The notes below the pieces were generated by a model that ran no database searches, had not been told where the DNA came from, and saw only the letters and a list, made by a program, of their open reading frames with translations. Shown one piece after another: positions 33,586 through 43,332 of a stretch of DNA of 64,000 nt. Origin of the DNA: Alphaproteobacteria bacterium (lineage in GTDB: Bacteria; Pseudomonadota; Alphaproteobacteria; Rhizobiales; Xanthobacteraceae); the NCBI GenBank assembly GCA_037200445.1, contig JBBCGH010000001.1:3720001-3784000 (forward strand), read 5' to 3'. The position numbers and the translations under genes are program-made. Numbering within the stretch: position 1 is the stretch's first letter; the number at the start of each line of letters is the position of its first letter.

Positions 33586-34817
33586 CCTTTCATCGGATAC
33601 TCGAACTTCGCAGTCGCACGATCCTCCGGCCACACGGACTTGTATTCCTTGCCGTGCAGCTGGATCAGGTAGGTCGCCGAGAGCGTGTTCTGCCCGGTCT
33701 CGTCGAACTTCACGCCGCGATAGCCTATCATCAGCTGGTCGGCCTTGAGATCGGTCGCCTTCAGCGCCGCCTGGATCTTCTCCGGCGCGGTCGAGCCGGC
33801 ACGATTGATCGCTTCGGCGAGCACCAGGAAGCCCTGCATCCAGCGCGCGCTCGTGTCGTCGAGATCGCGCCCGTATTTCTTCTTGAACATCTCGTTGATG
33901 ATGAAGCTGATGCTGCCCGGCTTGCCGGTGTCCCAGGCGCTCCGGTTGACCGCGCCCTGCGCGATGTCGCCGACATTCGGAATGAAGGTCGGATCCGAGA
34001 AACCCGCATCGTCACCGATGATGATCGGCGGCAGGTAGTCGAGATTCTTCATCGTCTTGAAATAGAGCACCGTATCGGCGGTGTAGCTGATGAAGATCAC
34101 GGCGTCGGGCTTCTTGTCCTTGAGCTGCAGCACCTGCGCCGACACGTCGGTCGAGTTGGCGTTGTAGGGGACCTGCGCGGCGATCGGAATATTGGCCGCC
34201 TTGGCGGCCTCCGCCACGCTCGCCGCGACCGAGGTGCCGTAATCGGTATTCTCGTTGACGATGGCGATCGAGTCGATCCTCTTGCCGGATTTCTTCAGTT
34301 CGGTGAGGAACGTCGTGTAGGCCTTTGCGAAGTCGGGCGCGATCGGCCCGACGCGGAACGTCCACTTGAAACCGCGCTGCGTGATGTTGAGCGCAACCGA
34401 GTCCGCCACCAGATACGGAATGCCCTGCCGCTCCGACGCCGCCGTCGAGGTCAAGGCCACGGAGGAATGGTAGGCGCCGAGCATGGCGACGACCTTGTCC
34501 TGCGAAATCAGCCGCAGCGTCTGGTTCTGCCCGACCGCGGGATTGCCCTGATGGTCGGCGCTGATCAGCTCGATCTTGGCGCCGCCGAGATTGGGGAGCC
34601 CGGCAGTCTCGGCGAGCGGCAGACCTTTCAGCTCCGGATGCGGGTTGTTGACGATCTCGAGGCCGAGCTCCACCGCATCCTTGGCGGAATTTCCGGCGGG
34701 CGCCGCGTTGCCGGTGAGCGGATAGATCACGCCGATCTTGACGGTGTCCGCCGCCTGCGCCGGAAAGACGAAGGCCGCCGCCGCAAGCAATGCGGCGGAC
34801 AGAATGTGGCTCCGCAT
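33573..34817 (-). CDS. ABC-type branched-chain amino-acid/aromatic binding protein (LivK-like)
   Basis: 414 residues with a signal peptide (ILSAALLAAAAFVFPAQA) and the Peripla_BP_6 pattern VKIGVIYPLTGNAAPAGNSAKDAVELGLEI, ending in a long C-terminal lobe. It should bind an amino acid or aromatic acid for a Liv-type importer; no permease or ATPase genes are near. The ATG at 34817 has GGGAGGA upstream. Its stop overlaps the upstream region of the MaoC start. Confidence 0.88.
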   Translation of the reverse strand: MRSHILSAALLAAAAFVFPAQAADTVKIGVIYPLTGNAAPAGNSAKDAVELGLEIVNNPHPELKGLPLAETAGLPNLGGAKIELISADHQGNPAVGQNQTLRLISQDKVVAMLGAYHSSVALTSTAASERQGIPYLVADSVALNITQRGFKWTFRVGPIAPDFAKAYTTFLTELKKSGKRIDSIAIVNENTDYGTSVAASVAEAAKAANIPIAAQVPYNANSTDVSAQVLQLKDKKPDAVIFISYTADTVLYFKTMKNLDYLPPIIIGDDAGFSDPTFIPNVGDIAQGAVNRSAWDTGKPGSISFIINEMFKKKYGRDLDDTSARWMQGFLVLAEAINRAGSTAPEKIQAALKATDLKADQLMIGYRGVKFDETGQNTLSATYLIQLHGKEYKSVWPEDRATAKFEYPMKGWRQ

Positions 34818-34920
34818 GAGGTTCCTCCCGAGAACGTCTTGTCGCAAGGCGCAGAACACGCCCAGCACCGCAATGCTAACGTGAGGTCAGGCAGGCGTCG
34901 ATTGGGCTACGAGCCGGCGA

Positions 34921-34989
34921 GTGTCCCGATTCCGAAGTTCGCCCTGCCTTGCAGCGTGCTCTGATGCGAACTTCGGAATCGAAGGACAC
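34921..34989. repeat. Palindrome A of a tandem related pair
   Basis: Left arm GTGTCCCGATTCCGAAGTTCGC (34921-34942) pairs with the right arm at 34966-34989 apart from a two-base AA bulge. The right arm is followed by CTAG. It closely resembles palindrome B at 35006. Confidence 0.75.
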
Positions 34990-35005
34990 TAGCAACTCTA
35001 TGAAT

Positions 35006-35082
35006 CTAGTGCCCTTTTGAACCTGAAGTTCGCAACCGTGTCTGCGGCTTGGTCAGTGCGAACTTCAGGTTCAGGGCACTAG
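35006..35082. repeat. Palindrome B of a tandem related pair
   Basis: Arms CTAGTGCCC-TTTT-GAACCTGAAGTTCGCA and TGCGAACTTCAGGTTC-A-GGGCACTAG pair except for a 3-base bulge. The last bases overlap the stop codon of the TM1367-like gene. A and B share the GCGAACTTC core and CTAG ends. Confidence 0.78.
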
Positions 35083-35445
35083 CGAAACTTTCACGCGCGC
35101 GCCCGCCTTCACCTTGGCGAGCGATTTTGGATCGCCGGCGAGCTTGCCGAAGATGTTGCAGGGGCTGGCAAGCCGCGTCTCGTTGCCCTGGCTGATCGGC
35201 GTGCGGCCGTAGCCGAGCGCGATGCAGGGCCCGTCCGGCCAGTAGGCGACTTCGCCGGGCGTCACGACCGCGCGCGCATCTTTCTCGCGCGCCGCATCGA
35301 CCGGTACGTCGAAATAGACTTCCTCGCCCCACGTCATGACGCGGGCCTCGTAGGGAAGTTTTGCGAGGACCGCCTTTGCGGTCGGCGTGTCGGCGAGTTC
35401 GGCTTCCAGCGTAAGCGTGCCGAAGTCGAATTTGATTCTCGGCAT
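35071..35445 (-). CDS. Cyclophilin-like fold protein (TM1367/DUF369 type)
   Basis: 124 residues closely matching the TM1367-like cyclophilin-fold family: LPYEARVMTWGEEVYFDVPVD, then VTPGEVAYWPDGPCIALGYGRTPIS and CNIFGKLAGDP. Prolyl isomerase activity is not established for this branch. The stop codon falls in the right arm of palindrome B. It is followed on the same strand, at some distance, by the LivK-like gene. Confidence 0.85.
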   Translation of the reverse strand: MPRIKFDFGTLTLEAELADTPTAKAVLAKLPYEARVMTWGEEVYFDVPVDAAREKDARAVVTPGEVAYWPDGPCIALGYGRTPISQGNETRLASPCNIFGKLAGDPKSLAKVKAGARVKVSLVP

Positions 35446-35481
35446 ATTATTTCTTCGCGATGCGAGTCTTCGCTGAATTTT

Positions 35482-35519
35482 GCGGAAAACCGGTTCCCAC
35501 TTTTCCTGGCATCGCTCTC
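35482..35519. repeat. GAGCATGATC palindromic repeat family, diverged copy
   Basis: On the minus strand reads AGAGCGATGCCAGGAAAAGTG and then GGAACCGGTTTTCCG, a shorter relative of the family that lacks one outer arm. It directly adjoins the cupin stop codon at 35519-35521. Confidence 0.6.
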
Positions 35520-36016
35520 TAGGTCAGTTCGACCGTCTCGAAATTCGCCGGCAGCACGATTTCGAGCACCTCGGCGTCGTCCGAATAGTCGAGCACCTTG
35601 TGCTTGATCTTCGGCGGCTGGATCCACGCACTGCCCGGCCGCATCACATGCGCACCCTGCCCGTCGAGCTCGGTTTTGATCCAGCCTTTCAGCACGTAGA
35701 TCATTTGAAATTCGACATCATGATAATGCAGCTTGGAGACTTCCTCCGGACGGCACGGCGGCACGAAGCGAATGACATGCGCCTGCACCAGGCCACTGGT
35801 GGCCTTCGCCATTCCGAGATCGCGATACTTTGCATAGGTGCGCAGCCCACCATCGAAATCCTCTTCGTTGTGATGGCTGACGCGAAAAATCTGCGAGGAG
35901 CGCTTCGCGGGAGCAGCCGATGCCTTGCGTGCCGCATGTGTCGGCTTCGCGTGCGACTTCACGGCCTTGCGGGCCGCTGGGCGACGCGCACTCGTCTTCG
36001 TTCTCGCCGGTGCCAT
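35519..36016 (-). CDS. Cupin-domain protein with basic N-terminal tail
   Basis: 165 residues. Residues 1-40 are Ala/Lys/Arg-rich and probably disordered. The rest is a single cupin barrel: KLHYHDVEFQMIYVLKGWIKTELDG holds the metal-binding His/His/Glu motif and GSAWIQPPKIKHKVLDYSDDAEVLEI the second. Substrate unknown. A partial palindromic repeat abuts the stop codon. Confidence 0.83.
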   Translation of the reverse strand: MAPARTKTSARRPAARKAVKSHAKPTHAARKASAAPAKRSSQIFRVSHHNEEDFDGGLRTYAKYRDLGMAKATSGLVQAHVIRFVPPCRPEEVSKLHYHDVEFQMIYVLKGWIKTELDGQGAHVMRPGSAWIQPPKIKHKVLDYSDDAEVLEIVLPANFETVELT

Positions 36017-36136
36017 GATCGCTCTCCACCCCCGAAATGCGCGCCGAACGGCGCGCGCCTACCACCCGGCAGCAGCATAGCTTGAGCGGTCCGGCCGCTT
36101 CAACGCCGCCGCTTCGGAGACGTTAGGAAAGGTAAA

Positions 36137-36406
36137 TCAGTGCAGCCGGAAGACGCCCTCGACCGAGTTGATTTCGGCCGGTTTGATCAGTCCGGAGTGG
36201 GCGACCGTCACGGAATGAAGGATTCCGTCGAGGGACTTTCGCCAGAAGGTCAAAAAACGCTGCAATTCCGGGAATTTCGGGCAGAGGTCGTATTCCTGCC
36301 AAACATAGGACTGAAGCAGCCAGGGATGGTCCGGACGCCGGTAAAAGATGTGGGCGGTGGTCAGGCCGTAACCCTGCATCTGACGGCGGAAGTCACTGCT
36401 CGCCAT
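36137..36406 (-). CDS. usg: Usg protein (rhizobial small protein)
   Basis: 89 residues matching the short Usg family of Rhizobiales: SSDFRRQMQGYGLTTAHIFYRRPDHPWLLQ, WQEYDLCPKFPELQRFLTFWR, HSGLIKPAEINSVEGVFRLH. GGAGGA lies just before the ATG at 36406. The function is unknown; the name comes from the gene once found upstream of another. It diverges from groES, sharing an intergenic region of about 280 bases. Confidence 0.85.
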   Translation of the reverse strand: MASSDFRRQMQGYGLTTAHIFYRRPDHPWLLQSYVWQEYDLCPKFPELQRFLTFWRKSLDGILHSVTVAHSGLIKPAEINSVEGVFRLH

Positions 36407-36533
36407 TTGGTCCTCCAATCGGCGGAGACTCAAACTCTCAGGCACATGACGGTTCCATTGCAAGCCTAAAAGGTGAATAAATTGTTTATTATCAATGCAT
36501 TAGCAGCAGTTAACCAAGACTGCTGACAATCTG

Positions 36534-36560
36534 CTAGCAGTCCTGATTAACGAGTGCTAA
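36534..36560. promoter_or_regulatory. CIRCE-like element (HrcA operator)
   Basis: CTAGCAGTC-N9-GAGTGCTAA. The right half is the exact CIRCE half-site and the left matches TTAGCACTC at seven of nine bases, with the canonical nine-base spacer. It lies 131 bases before groES and should bind the HrcA repressor. Confidence 0.75.
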
Positions 36561-36577
36561 AAATTCCCGGCCGGCCC

Positions 36578-36606
36578 CTTGTGGCTCACAAAGCCGTGAC
36601 TTATGT
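36578..36606 (+). promoter_or_regulatory. Predicted RpoH (heat-shock sigma) promoter of groESL
   Basis: CTTG (36578-36581), an 18-base spacer and CTTATGT (36600-36606) match the alphaproteobacterial RpoH pattern CTTG-N17/18-CYTATnT. It starts 18 bases downstream of the CIRCE-like element. Sequence prediction only. Confidence 0.6.
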
Positions 36607-36690
36607 CGGCACCAGCGGCCTGGGGGCTCTTATCCGCACGGGCCGTCACTCTCAAAAGCGAACGACCAAACAGTCATTTAGGAGGACTTC

Positions 36691-37008
36691 ATGAAATTCC
36701 GTCCGCTTCACGACCGCGTCGTCGTCAAGCGCATCGATGCCGAGGAGAAGACCGCCGGCGGCATCATCATTCCCGACACCGCGAAGGAAAAGCCCTCGCA
36801 GGGCGAGATCGTCGCCGTCGGCCCCGGTGGCCGCGACGAGAGCGGCAAGCTGATTCCGATCGACCTCAAGATCGGCGACACGATTCTGTTCGGCAAGTGG
36901 TCGGGCACCGAAGTGAAGATCGACGGTCAGGACCTTCTCATCATGAAAGAGTCCGACGTGATGGGTGTCATCGAAGGCACCGTCGCCGCCAAGAAGAAGG
37001 CCGCCTGA
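36691..37008 (+). CDS. groES: Co-chaperonin GroES
   Basis: 105 residues of the heptameric 10-kDa lid: [36 protein letters not shown] with the mobile loop and a C-terminal [16 protein letters not shown]. It caps GroEL and closes the folding chamber. AGGAGGA precedes the ATG. It is 33 bases upstream of groEL and is transcribed with it from a region with a CIRCE-like operator and RpoH promoter. Confidence 0.97.
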   Translation: MKFRPLHDRVVVKRIDAEEKTAGGIIIPDTAKEKPSQGEIVAVGPGGRDESGKLIPIDLKIGDTILFGKWSGTEVKIDGQDLLIMKESDVMGVIEGTVAAKKKAA

Positions 37009-37029
37009 GGCCACTCCAGTAACGAATAG

Positions 37030-38682
<1,653 letters not shown>

Positions 38683-38701
38683 TCGAAGTCTGCCAACAAA
38701 C

Positions 38702-38733
38702 AAAGAGGCCGCCGAAAGGCGGCCTCTTTTTTT
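38702..38733 (+). terminator. Rho-independent terminator of groESL
   Basis: Stem AGAGGCCGCC / GGCGGCCTCT with GAAA tetraloop followed by seven T. It begins 20 bases after the groEL stop codon. The A-run on the other side makes it work in both directions, but no minus-strand gene ends here. Confidence 0.92.
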
Positions 38734-38785
38734 GTGCGAGTGCGTCCCGCTATAGTCTGCGCCCTGTTCTGCAATCGGATTGTCC

Positions 38786-39961
38786 ATGCCCACCCGCTTC
38801 GACACCATCGTCATCGGCCTCGGCGCGATGGGCTCGGCCGCACTCTATCAACTCGCGAAAGCGGGACAGCGCGTGCTGGGCATCGATCAAGTCGCTCCAC
38901 CACATCGCCTGGGCTCCAGTCATGGCGAAACCCGCATCACGCGCCTCGCCTGCGGCGAAGGTCCCGAGTACACGCAGTTCGCGCGCCGCTCGCACGAAAT
39001 CTGGCGCGAGCTCGAGGGGAAGACCGGCAAGTCGCTGCTGGTGCAGAACGGCTTTCTAGCAATCTCGGGCGAAGGGCCGCGCGCGGCCAATCACGAGAAT
39101 CCGGACTTTCTCGTGACAACCATCGAGGCGGCCGAGCGAGCCGGCATCGCCCACGAGCTGCTGACCGATGCCGCGATCAGGCGGCGCTATCCCGCCTTCA
39201 ACATCCTCGATCGCGATCGCGGCTACTTCGAGCCGGAAGCAGGCTTCGTTCGCCCCGAAGAATGCATCGCCGCGCAGTTGCAGCAGGCGACCGCGCTGGG
39301 TGCCGAAGTCCGCGCCAATGAAACGGTGACGGGTTTCACGACAGGCGGCAGCGCCGAGGTGACGACGGATCGCGGCCGCTACATTGCCGACAAGATCATC
39401 ATCAGTGCCGGGGCGTGGCTTCCTGGTCTGCTCAGGCGCGAGCGCAGCGATGTTTTCACCGTGCGCCGGCAGGTTCTCTACTGGTTCAGGCTGAAGCCGG
39501 ACGCACCGCTCGAGAACTATCGGCCCGACCGGTTTCCGGTGTACATCTGGCAGCTTCCCGCGCGGCAGGCGATCTACGGCTTTCCCTGGACCGGCGAAGG
39601 CGCGCCGGCGATCAAGATCGCGACCGAGCAATACGACACAGCGACCTCGCCGCAGGCGATCGATCGCACCGTGTCGGAGCGCGAGACCCGCGCGATGTTC
39701 GACGACTATGTCGCGCCCTATTTTCCCGGCGCGTCGGGGGACTGCGACCGCTCCGCGGTGTGCATGTACACCTGCGTCGATAAGGCGCGCTTCATCATCG
39801 ACGAGCTGCCGGGCGAGCCGCGTGTCATCGTGGCATCGCCCTGCTCCGGCCACGGCTTCAAGCACTCGGCGGCGATCGGCGAGGCGCTGGCCGATCTCGC
39901 GATCAACGGCAAGACGGCTGCAAAGAAATTCGATCTGTCGAGGTTTGGAATGCCGGCATAG
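38786..39961 (+). CDS. Monomeric sarcosine/N-methyltryptophan oxidase-like flavoprotein
   Basis: 391 residues: FAD motif VIGLGAMGSAALYQLAKAG at 9-27 and the C-terminal ASPCSGHGFKHSAAIG, whose cysteine aligns with the covalent-flavin cysteine of monomeric sarcosine oxidase and SolA. The protein therefore should oxidise an N-methyl amino acid with formation of hydrogen peroxide. The ATG at 38786 is chosen over a TTG six bases upstream. It starts about 50 bases beyond the groESL terminator and has its own promoter. Confidence 0.87.
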   Translation: MPTRFDTIVIGLGAMGSAALYQLAKAGQRVLGIDQVAPPHRLGSSHGETRITRLACGEGPEYTQFARRSHEIWRELEGKTGKSLLVQNGFLAISGEGPRAANHENPDFLVTTIEAAERAGIAHELLTDAAIRRRYPAFNILDRDRGYFEPEAGFVRPEECIAAQLQQATALGAEVRANETVTGFTTGGSAEVTTDRGRYIADKIIISAGAWLPGLLRRERSDVFTVRRQVLYWFRLKPDAPLENYRPDRFPVYIWQLPARQAIYGFPWTGEGAPAIKIATEQYDTATSPQAIDRTVSERETRAMFDDYVAPYFPGASGDCDRSAVCMYTCVDKARFIIDELPGEPRVIVASPCSGHGFKHSAAIGEALADLAINGKTAAKKFDLSRFGMPA

Positions 39962-40065
39962 GCGTGACGCAACACCTCAGGGTCAACGCGCAAATTGGCA
40001 TTGAAAAGAGAACGCATCACAACCTATCCTAAGGGCATGCTGACCAGCATACGGGGGTACAGGCT

Positions 40066-41094
40066 ATGAAACGTTTCGATCACGTCGTCGAGATTCTGAA
40101 CACGGCCATCAATAACGATTCTTCCATCGGTGCGCACGGAGCTTTCTGGCGCGGCAAGACGCTCCCACAGTTCATCGCGACGAAGGTGTTCGGCAGAGTT
40201 CTCCTCGTGCCGGGCAAGTCGGGCGATTCCAACATCATCAAGGCGTTGCGAGGCTTGGCTCCCTTCGGGGCCGACCTCAATCCGCCGCCCGCCGGCGCGA
40301 TTTTCAACCGCATGCCGGATGGCCGTCCGCCGGTGCCGGCTGACGCCATCGACTTCATCGCCAAATGGATCGACGACGGGTGCCCTGACGATGAGATGAC
40401 CGCGCCCGCGCTCAACGGTCTCGTGGTGGCAGGCGCCGTAACACCGCCGCCGGTGGATTTGTTTACACCCGAGGCGTTCAACACCTTCTTCAGGGAATTC
40501 GACCAGTTCTTCATGTTCGACTCGATCCCCGAAACCGACGCGGCCGTGGGCGCATTCATGAACCTTGCCCCGGCTACCTGGCCAGGCTTCGTGCAAAACC
40601 CGAACCTGAACGACTGGACCACCGCGATCGCAGCTGCGGACGCAAAGAAGGCCGTTCAGTATCTCAGCGACAACCAATTGCGTATCATTGTGAAATACTT
40701 CGGCAATCCGGTAGACCAAACGGCGCTGAACGAAGCCTTCTGGCAGTTCGGCAAGGGAACGCTTCCACCTGACCCGCAACGTCCGGGCAATCCACACCGC
40801 ATGGACAGCGCGCCGATGTGGCTGATGTGGCTGTCCTGCGGCGACGCAAGCCTACGGCTCGGAATGAAGACCGCTCTTTGGGAGCAAATCGCAAAGTCGG
40901 TCGCGCTCGGCCTCGTCGGCGACGCGCTGTTCCGCAATCGGCCGGTGCCGCTGAAGATCACCCGCTACAGTGCGCAGGATCCGAATGTCCAGAAAACGGT
41001 GACCACGGACTTCGGGAACCTGACGGGCAACAAACTGCTCGACTCGGTGATCAGCCTTGCGCGCGAGGCGAATTTCGGAGCTGCGATGGCTTGA
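40066..41094 (+). CDS. Unrecognised 342-residue protein with a cytochrome-c-like N-terminal pattern
   Basis: No signal peptide is visible. The N-terminal third has the layout of many bacterial c-type domains (VPGKSGDSNIIKALRG, RMPDGRPPVPADAIDFIAKWIDDGCPDD) but I see no CxxCH haem site. The rest (FNTFFREFDQFFMFD, HRMDSAPMWLMWLSCGDASLR) is unfamiliar. GGGGG precedes the ATG. It stands alone between the amine oxidase and a cupin gene on the same strand. Function unknown. Confidence 0.62.
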   Translation: MKRFDHVVEILNTAINNDSSIGAHGAFWRGKTLPQFIATKVFGRVLLVPGKSGDSNIIKALRGLAPFGADLNPPPAGAIFNRMPDGRPPVPADAIDFIAKWIDDGCPDDEMTAPALNGLVVAGAVTPPPVDLFTPEAFNTFFREFDQFFMFDSIPETDAAVGAFMNLAPATWPGFVQNPNLNDWTTAIAAADAKKAVQYLSDNQLRIIVKYFGNPVDQTALNEAFWQFGKGTLPPDPQRPGNPHRMDSAPMWLMWLSCGDASLRLGMKTALWEQIAKSVALGLVGDALFRNRPVPLKITRYSAQDPNVQKTVTTDFGNLTGNKLLDSVISLAREANFGAAMA

Positions 41095-41157
41095 ACCCGC
41101 TGCACCTCGCACGATAAAGGCTCGGTGTTGCGAACTGGCTGAACCGAGGATCGACGC

Positions 41158-41622
41158 ATGAATCTGCCCGCAGGGATCACGCCCGCCGGGACCGGCAAGG
41201 CCGCGCCATCGACCGACGTCACGTGGAGCATCCTCGGCCATACCTACTGGCTCAAGGCCGAGGCCGAGGACTGCTTTGCGTTCGAGACGCTCGACCCGCC
41301 GGGGACCTTCGTGCCGCCGCACATTCATCCGACGCAGGATGAGTTCATCTACATTCTGGAAGGCACGTTCGACCTCTATCTCGATGGGTCATGGACCAAG
41401 GCGGGCGCCGGCGACCTCGTGCGCATGCCGCGCGGCATCCCGCACGGCTACTACAATCGCGGCAGCGTGCAGGCGCGCGCCCTGTTCTGGGTCACGCCGG
41501 CGCGCAAGCTGCGTGCGCTGTTCGATCAACTGCACAATCTCGGCGACCCGGAAGAGGTGGTGCGCCGCTCCGCCGCCCACGAGGTGGACTTCCTGCCGCC
41601 GGGGAGCGTACCCGGCGCCTGA
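41158..41622 (+). CDS. Cupin-domain protein
   Basis: 154 residues with one cupin: PPHIHPTQDEFIYILEGTFDLYLDG carries the His/His/Glu metal ligands, and GDLVRMPRGIPHGYYNRG the third His. It resembles quercetin-2,3-dioxygenase-like stand-alone cupins. It follows the unrecognised protein by 63 bases on the same strand and may belong to the same transcript. Confidence 0.84.
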   Translation: MNLPAGITPAGTGKAAPSTDVTWSILGHTYWLKAEAEDCFAFETLDPPGTFVPPHIHPTQDEFIYILEGTFDLYLDGSWTKAGAGDLVRMPRGIPHGYYNRGSVQARALFWVTPARKLRALFDQLHNLGDPEEVVRRSAAHEVDFLPPGSVPGA

Positions 41623-41901
41623 GGCGCAAACGAAATCGGCCAACGAGCAAAGGCGCGCGTTCATCCGGCGTCGCCTCCGTCGTGGCCGTCAGCCCGCACC
41701 TTTCGGTACGTGCCGGGCAATCCTGTACGCGAATTGCATGACAGCGGTATGTCGGACCGCGGGCCGAAAATGCTAACGACCACGGATGAGGGGTGCGCTT
41801 ACATCCGGCGTCACCGTCTCAGCGTGGTCGTCCAGGCGACGGAGCCTTGCGGCTCTACACCGCCGTCTGAACCCATATGGTAGGTACAGATTGGTTAATC
41901 A
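41623..41901. other. Non-coding gap with an imperfect direct repeat
   Basis: 279 bases. Two stretches (about 41653-41694 and 41792-41839) share GCGC-TTCATCCGGCGTC-like sequence with a common core CATCCGGCGTC. I see no promoter or coding frame that I would defend. Confidence 0.35.
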
Positions 41902-42720
41902 ATGGTTAGCAACATGAAAGGTTCCGGCGGCATCTATCTCGGCGTCGGCGGCTGGAATTTTCCGCCGTGGCGCGGCGTCTTCTATCCGGACAAGCTGTCG
42001 CAGGCGAAGGAACTGGAATATGCCGCTTCGAAGCTGACCGCGATCGAGATCAACTCGACTTACTACGGCTCGCAGAAGCCGGAGAGCTTCCGCAAGTGGG
42101 CGGCGGCGACGCCTGCGGGCTTCAAGTTCTCCGTAAAGGCCTCGCGCTTCTCGACCAACCGCAAGGTGCTCGCCGAAGGCGCGGAGTCGGTGCAGCGCTT
42201 TCTGAAGTCCGGAGTGACCGAGTTGGGCGATCGTCTCGGGCCCCTGCTCTGGCAATTCGCACCGACCAAGAAATTCGACGAGGCGGACTTCGGTTCATTC
42301 CTCGAACTGCTGCCCGAGAAGCAGGACGGGCTGAAGCTGCGCCACGTTGTCGAGGTGCGACATGACAGCTTCCGCTCGCCCGCCTTCATCGCGCTGATCC
42401 GCAAGTTCAACATTGCGGTTGTTTGTGCCGAGCACGCCACCTACCCCGGCATCGCGGACGTGACGTCCGACTTTGTCTATCTGCGCCTGCAGAAGGGCAA
42501 AGATACGATCAACACCGGCTATCCGCCAAAGGAGCTCGATGCCTGGGCGAAGCGGCTGGAGACGTTCGCGGCAGGCAGCGTGCCGAAGGATCTCGACCAG
42601 GTCGATCCGAAATCGCAGCCGAAGGCGGCGCCACGCGACGTCTTCGCCTATGTCATCCACGAGGGAAAAGTCCGCGCACCCGCCGCCGCGATGGAATTGA
42701 TCGGGCGGGTCAGAGCATGA
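41902..42720 (+). CDS. DUF72 domain protein
   Basis: 272 residues, DUF72 TIM-barrel-like pattern: IYLGVGGWNFPPWRGVFYPDKL, then LTAIEINSTYYGSQKPESFRKWA and FSVKASRF. The family has been linked by structure to AP-endonuclease-like barrels but has no proven reaction. Its last codons and stop lie within a palindromic repeat at 42713-42760. The DUF488 gene follows after the repeat. Confidence 0.86.
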   Translation: MVSNMKGSGGIYLGVGGWNFPPWRGVFYPDKLSQAKELEYAASKLTAIEINSTYYGSQKPESFRKWAAATPAGFKFSVKASRFSTNRKVLAEGAESVQRFLKSGVTELGDRLGPLLWQFAPTKKFDEADFGSFLELLPEKQDGLKLRHVVEVRHDSFRSPAFIALIRKFNIAVVCAEHATYPGIADVTSDFVYLRLQKGKDTINTGYPPKELDAWAKRLETFAAGSVPKDLDQVDPKSQPKAAPRDVFAYVIHEGKVRAPAAAMELIGRVRA

Positions 42721-42760
42721 TCCCGAAAAGTGGGAACCGGTTTTCGGAAAAGATCATGTC
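42713..42760. repeat. GAGCATGATC palindromic repeat, copy 5
   Basis: GAGCATGATCCCGAAAAGTG... to ...GATCATGTC; the last arm has lost one base relative to GATCATGCTC. It overlaps the end of the DUF72 gene: the repeat's own GCATGA supplies the last codon and the TGA stop. Confidence 0.85.
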
Positions 42761-42777
42761 AAACAAAGCTCTGTAGC

Positions 42778-43230
42778 GTGAAGCGGCTCTTCACCATCGG
42801 CTACGAGCAGGCGCAGTCGGCTGCCGTGATCGGCGAATTGCAGCGCGCCGGTGTCGGCCTTGTCGTCGATACCCGCGCGGTGGCGGCCTCGCGCCGGCCC
42901 GGATTTTCCAAACGCCAGCTTGCCGCAGGTCTCGACGAGGCCGGCATCGCGTACCTGCATTTGCAGAAGCTCGGTACGCCCAAGGAAGGCCGCGACGCTG
43001 CGCGGTCGGGCAACCTCCCCAAGCTGTTCGATATCTACGAGCGGCATCTCGGAACGCCCGACGCACGCGAGCAACTCGATGAACTGACCGCGATCGTGAA
43101 ATCAGCCCGGCCGGTGTGTCTGCTCTGCTACGAGCGCGATGTCGCGCACTGCCATCGGCGGCGTATCGCGGAGGTGATTTGCGAGCGGACCGGCGTCCGC
43201 GTCGAGCACCTCGCGGCGCCGCTGTTCTGA
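42778..43230 (+). CDS. DUF488 domain protein
   Basis: 150 residues from a GTG at 42778: VKRLFTIGYEQAQSAAVIGELQRAGVGLVVDTRAV, ending with CLLCYERDVAHCHRRRIAEVI, the characteristic Cys/His block of DUF488. Function unassigned. The DUF72 and DUF488 pair occurs next to each other in other genomes too. Just downstream lies a palindromic repeat between convergent genes. Confidence 0.85.
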   Translation: MKRLFTIGYEQAQSAAVIGELQRAGVGLVVDTRAVAASRRPGFSKRQLAAGLDEAGIAYLHLQKLGTPKEGRDAARSGNLPKLFDIYERHLGTPDAREQLDELTAIVKSARPVCLLCYERDVAHCHRRRIAEVICERTGVRVEHLAAPLF

Positions 43231-43239
43231 CGCGAAATC

Positions 43240-43324
43240 GTAGGGTGGGCAAAGGCGCGTGAAGCGCGCCGTGCCCACGCGTCCCATGCCGCGCGTGGGC
43301 TTCGCTGCGCTTAGCCCACCCTAC
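43240..43324. repeat. GTAGGGTGGGC palindromic repeat between convergent genes
   Basis: Perfect terminal arms GTAGGGTGGGC (43240-43250) and GCCCACCCTAC (43314-43324) with an imperfect inner pairing, AAGGCGCGTGAAGCGCG against GCGCGTGGGCTTCGC. This family is common in Bradyrhizobium-type genomes. It lies between the DUF488 and TPR genes. Confidence 0.82.
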
Positions 43325-43332
43325 AAGGTCGG

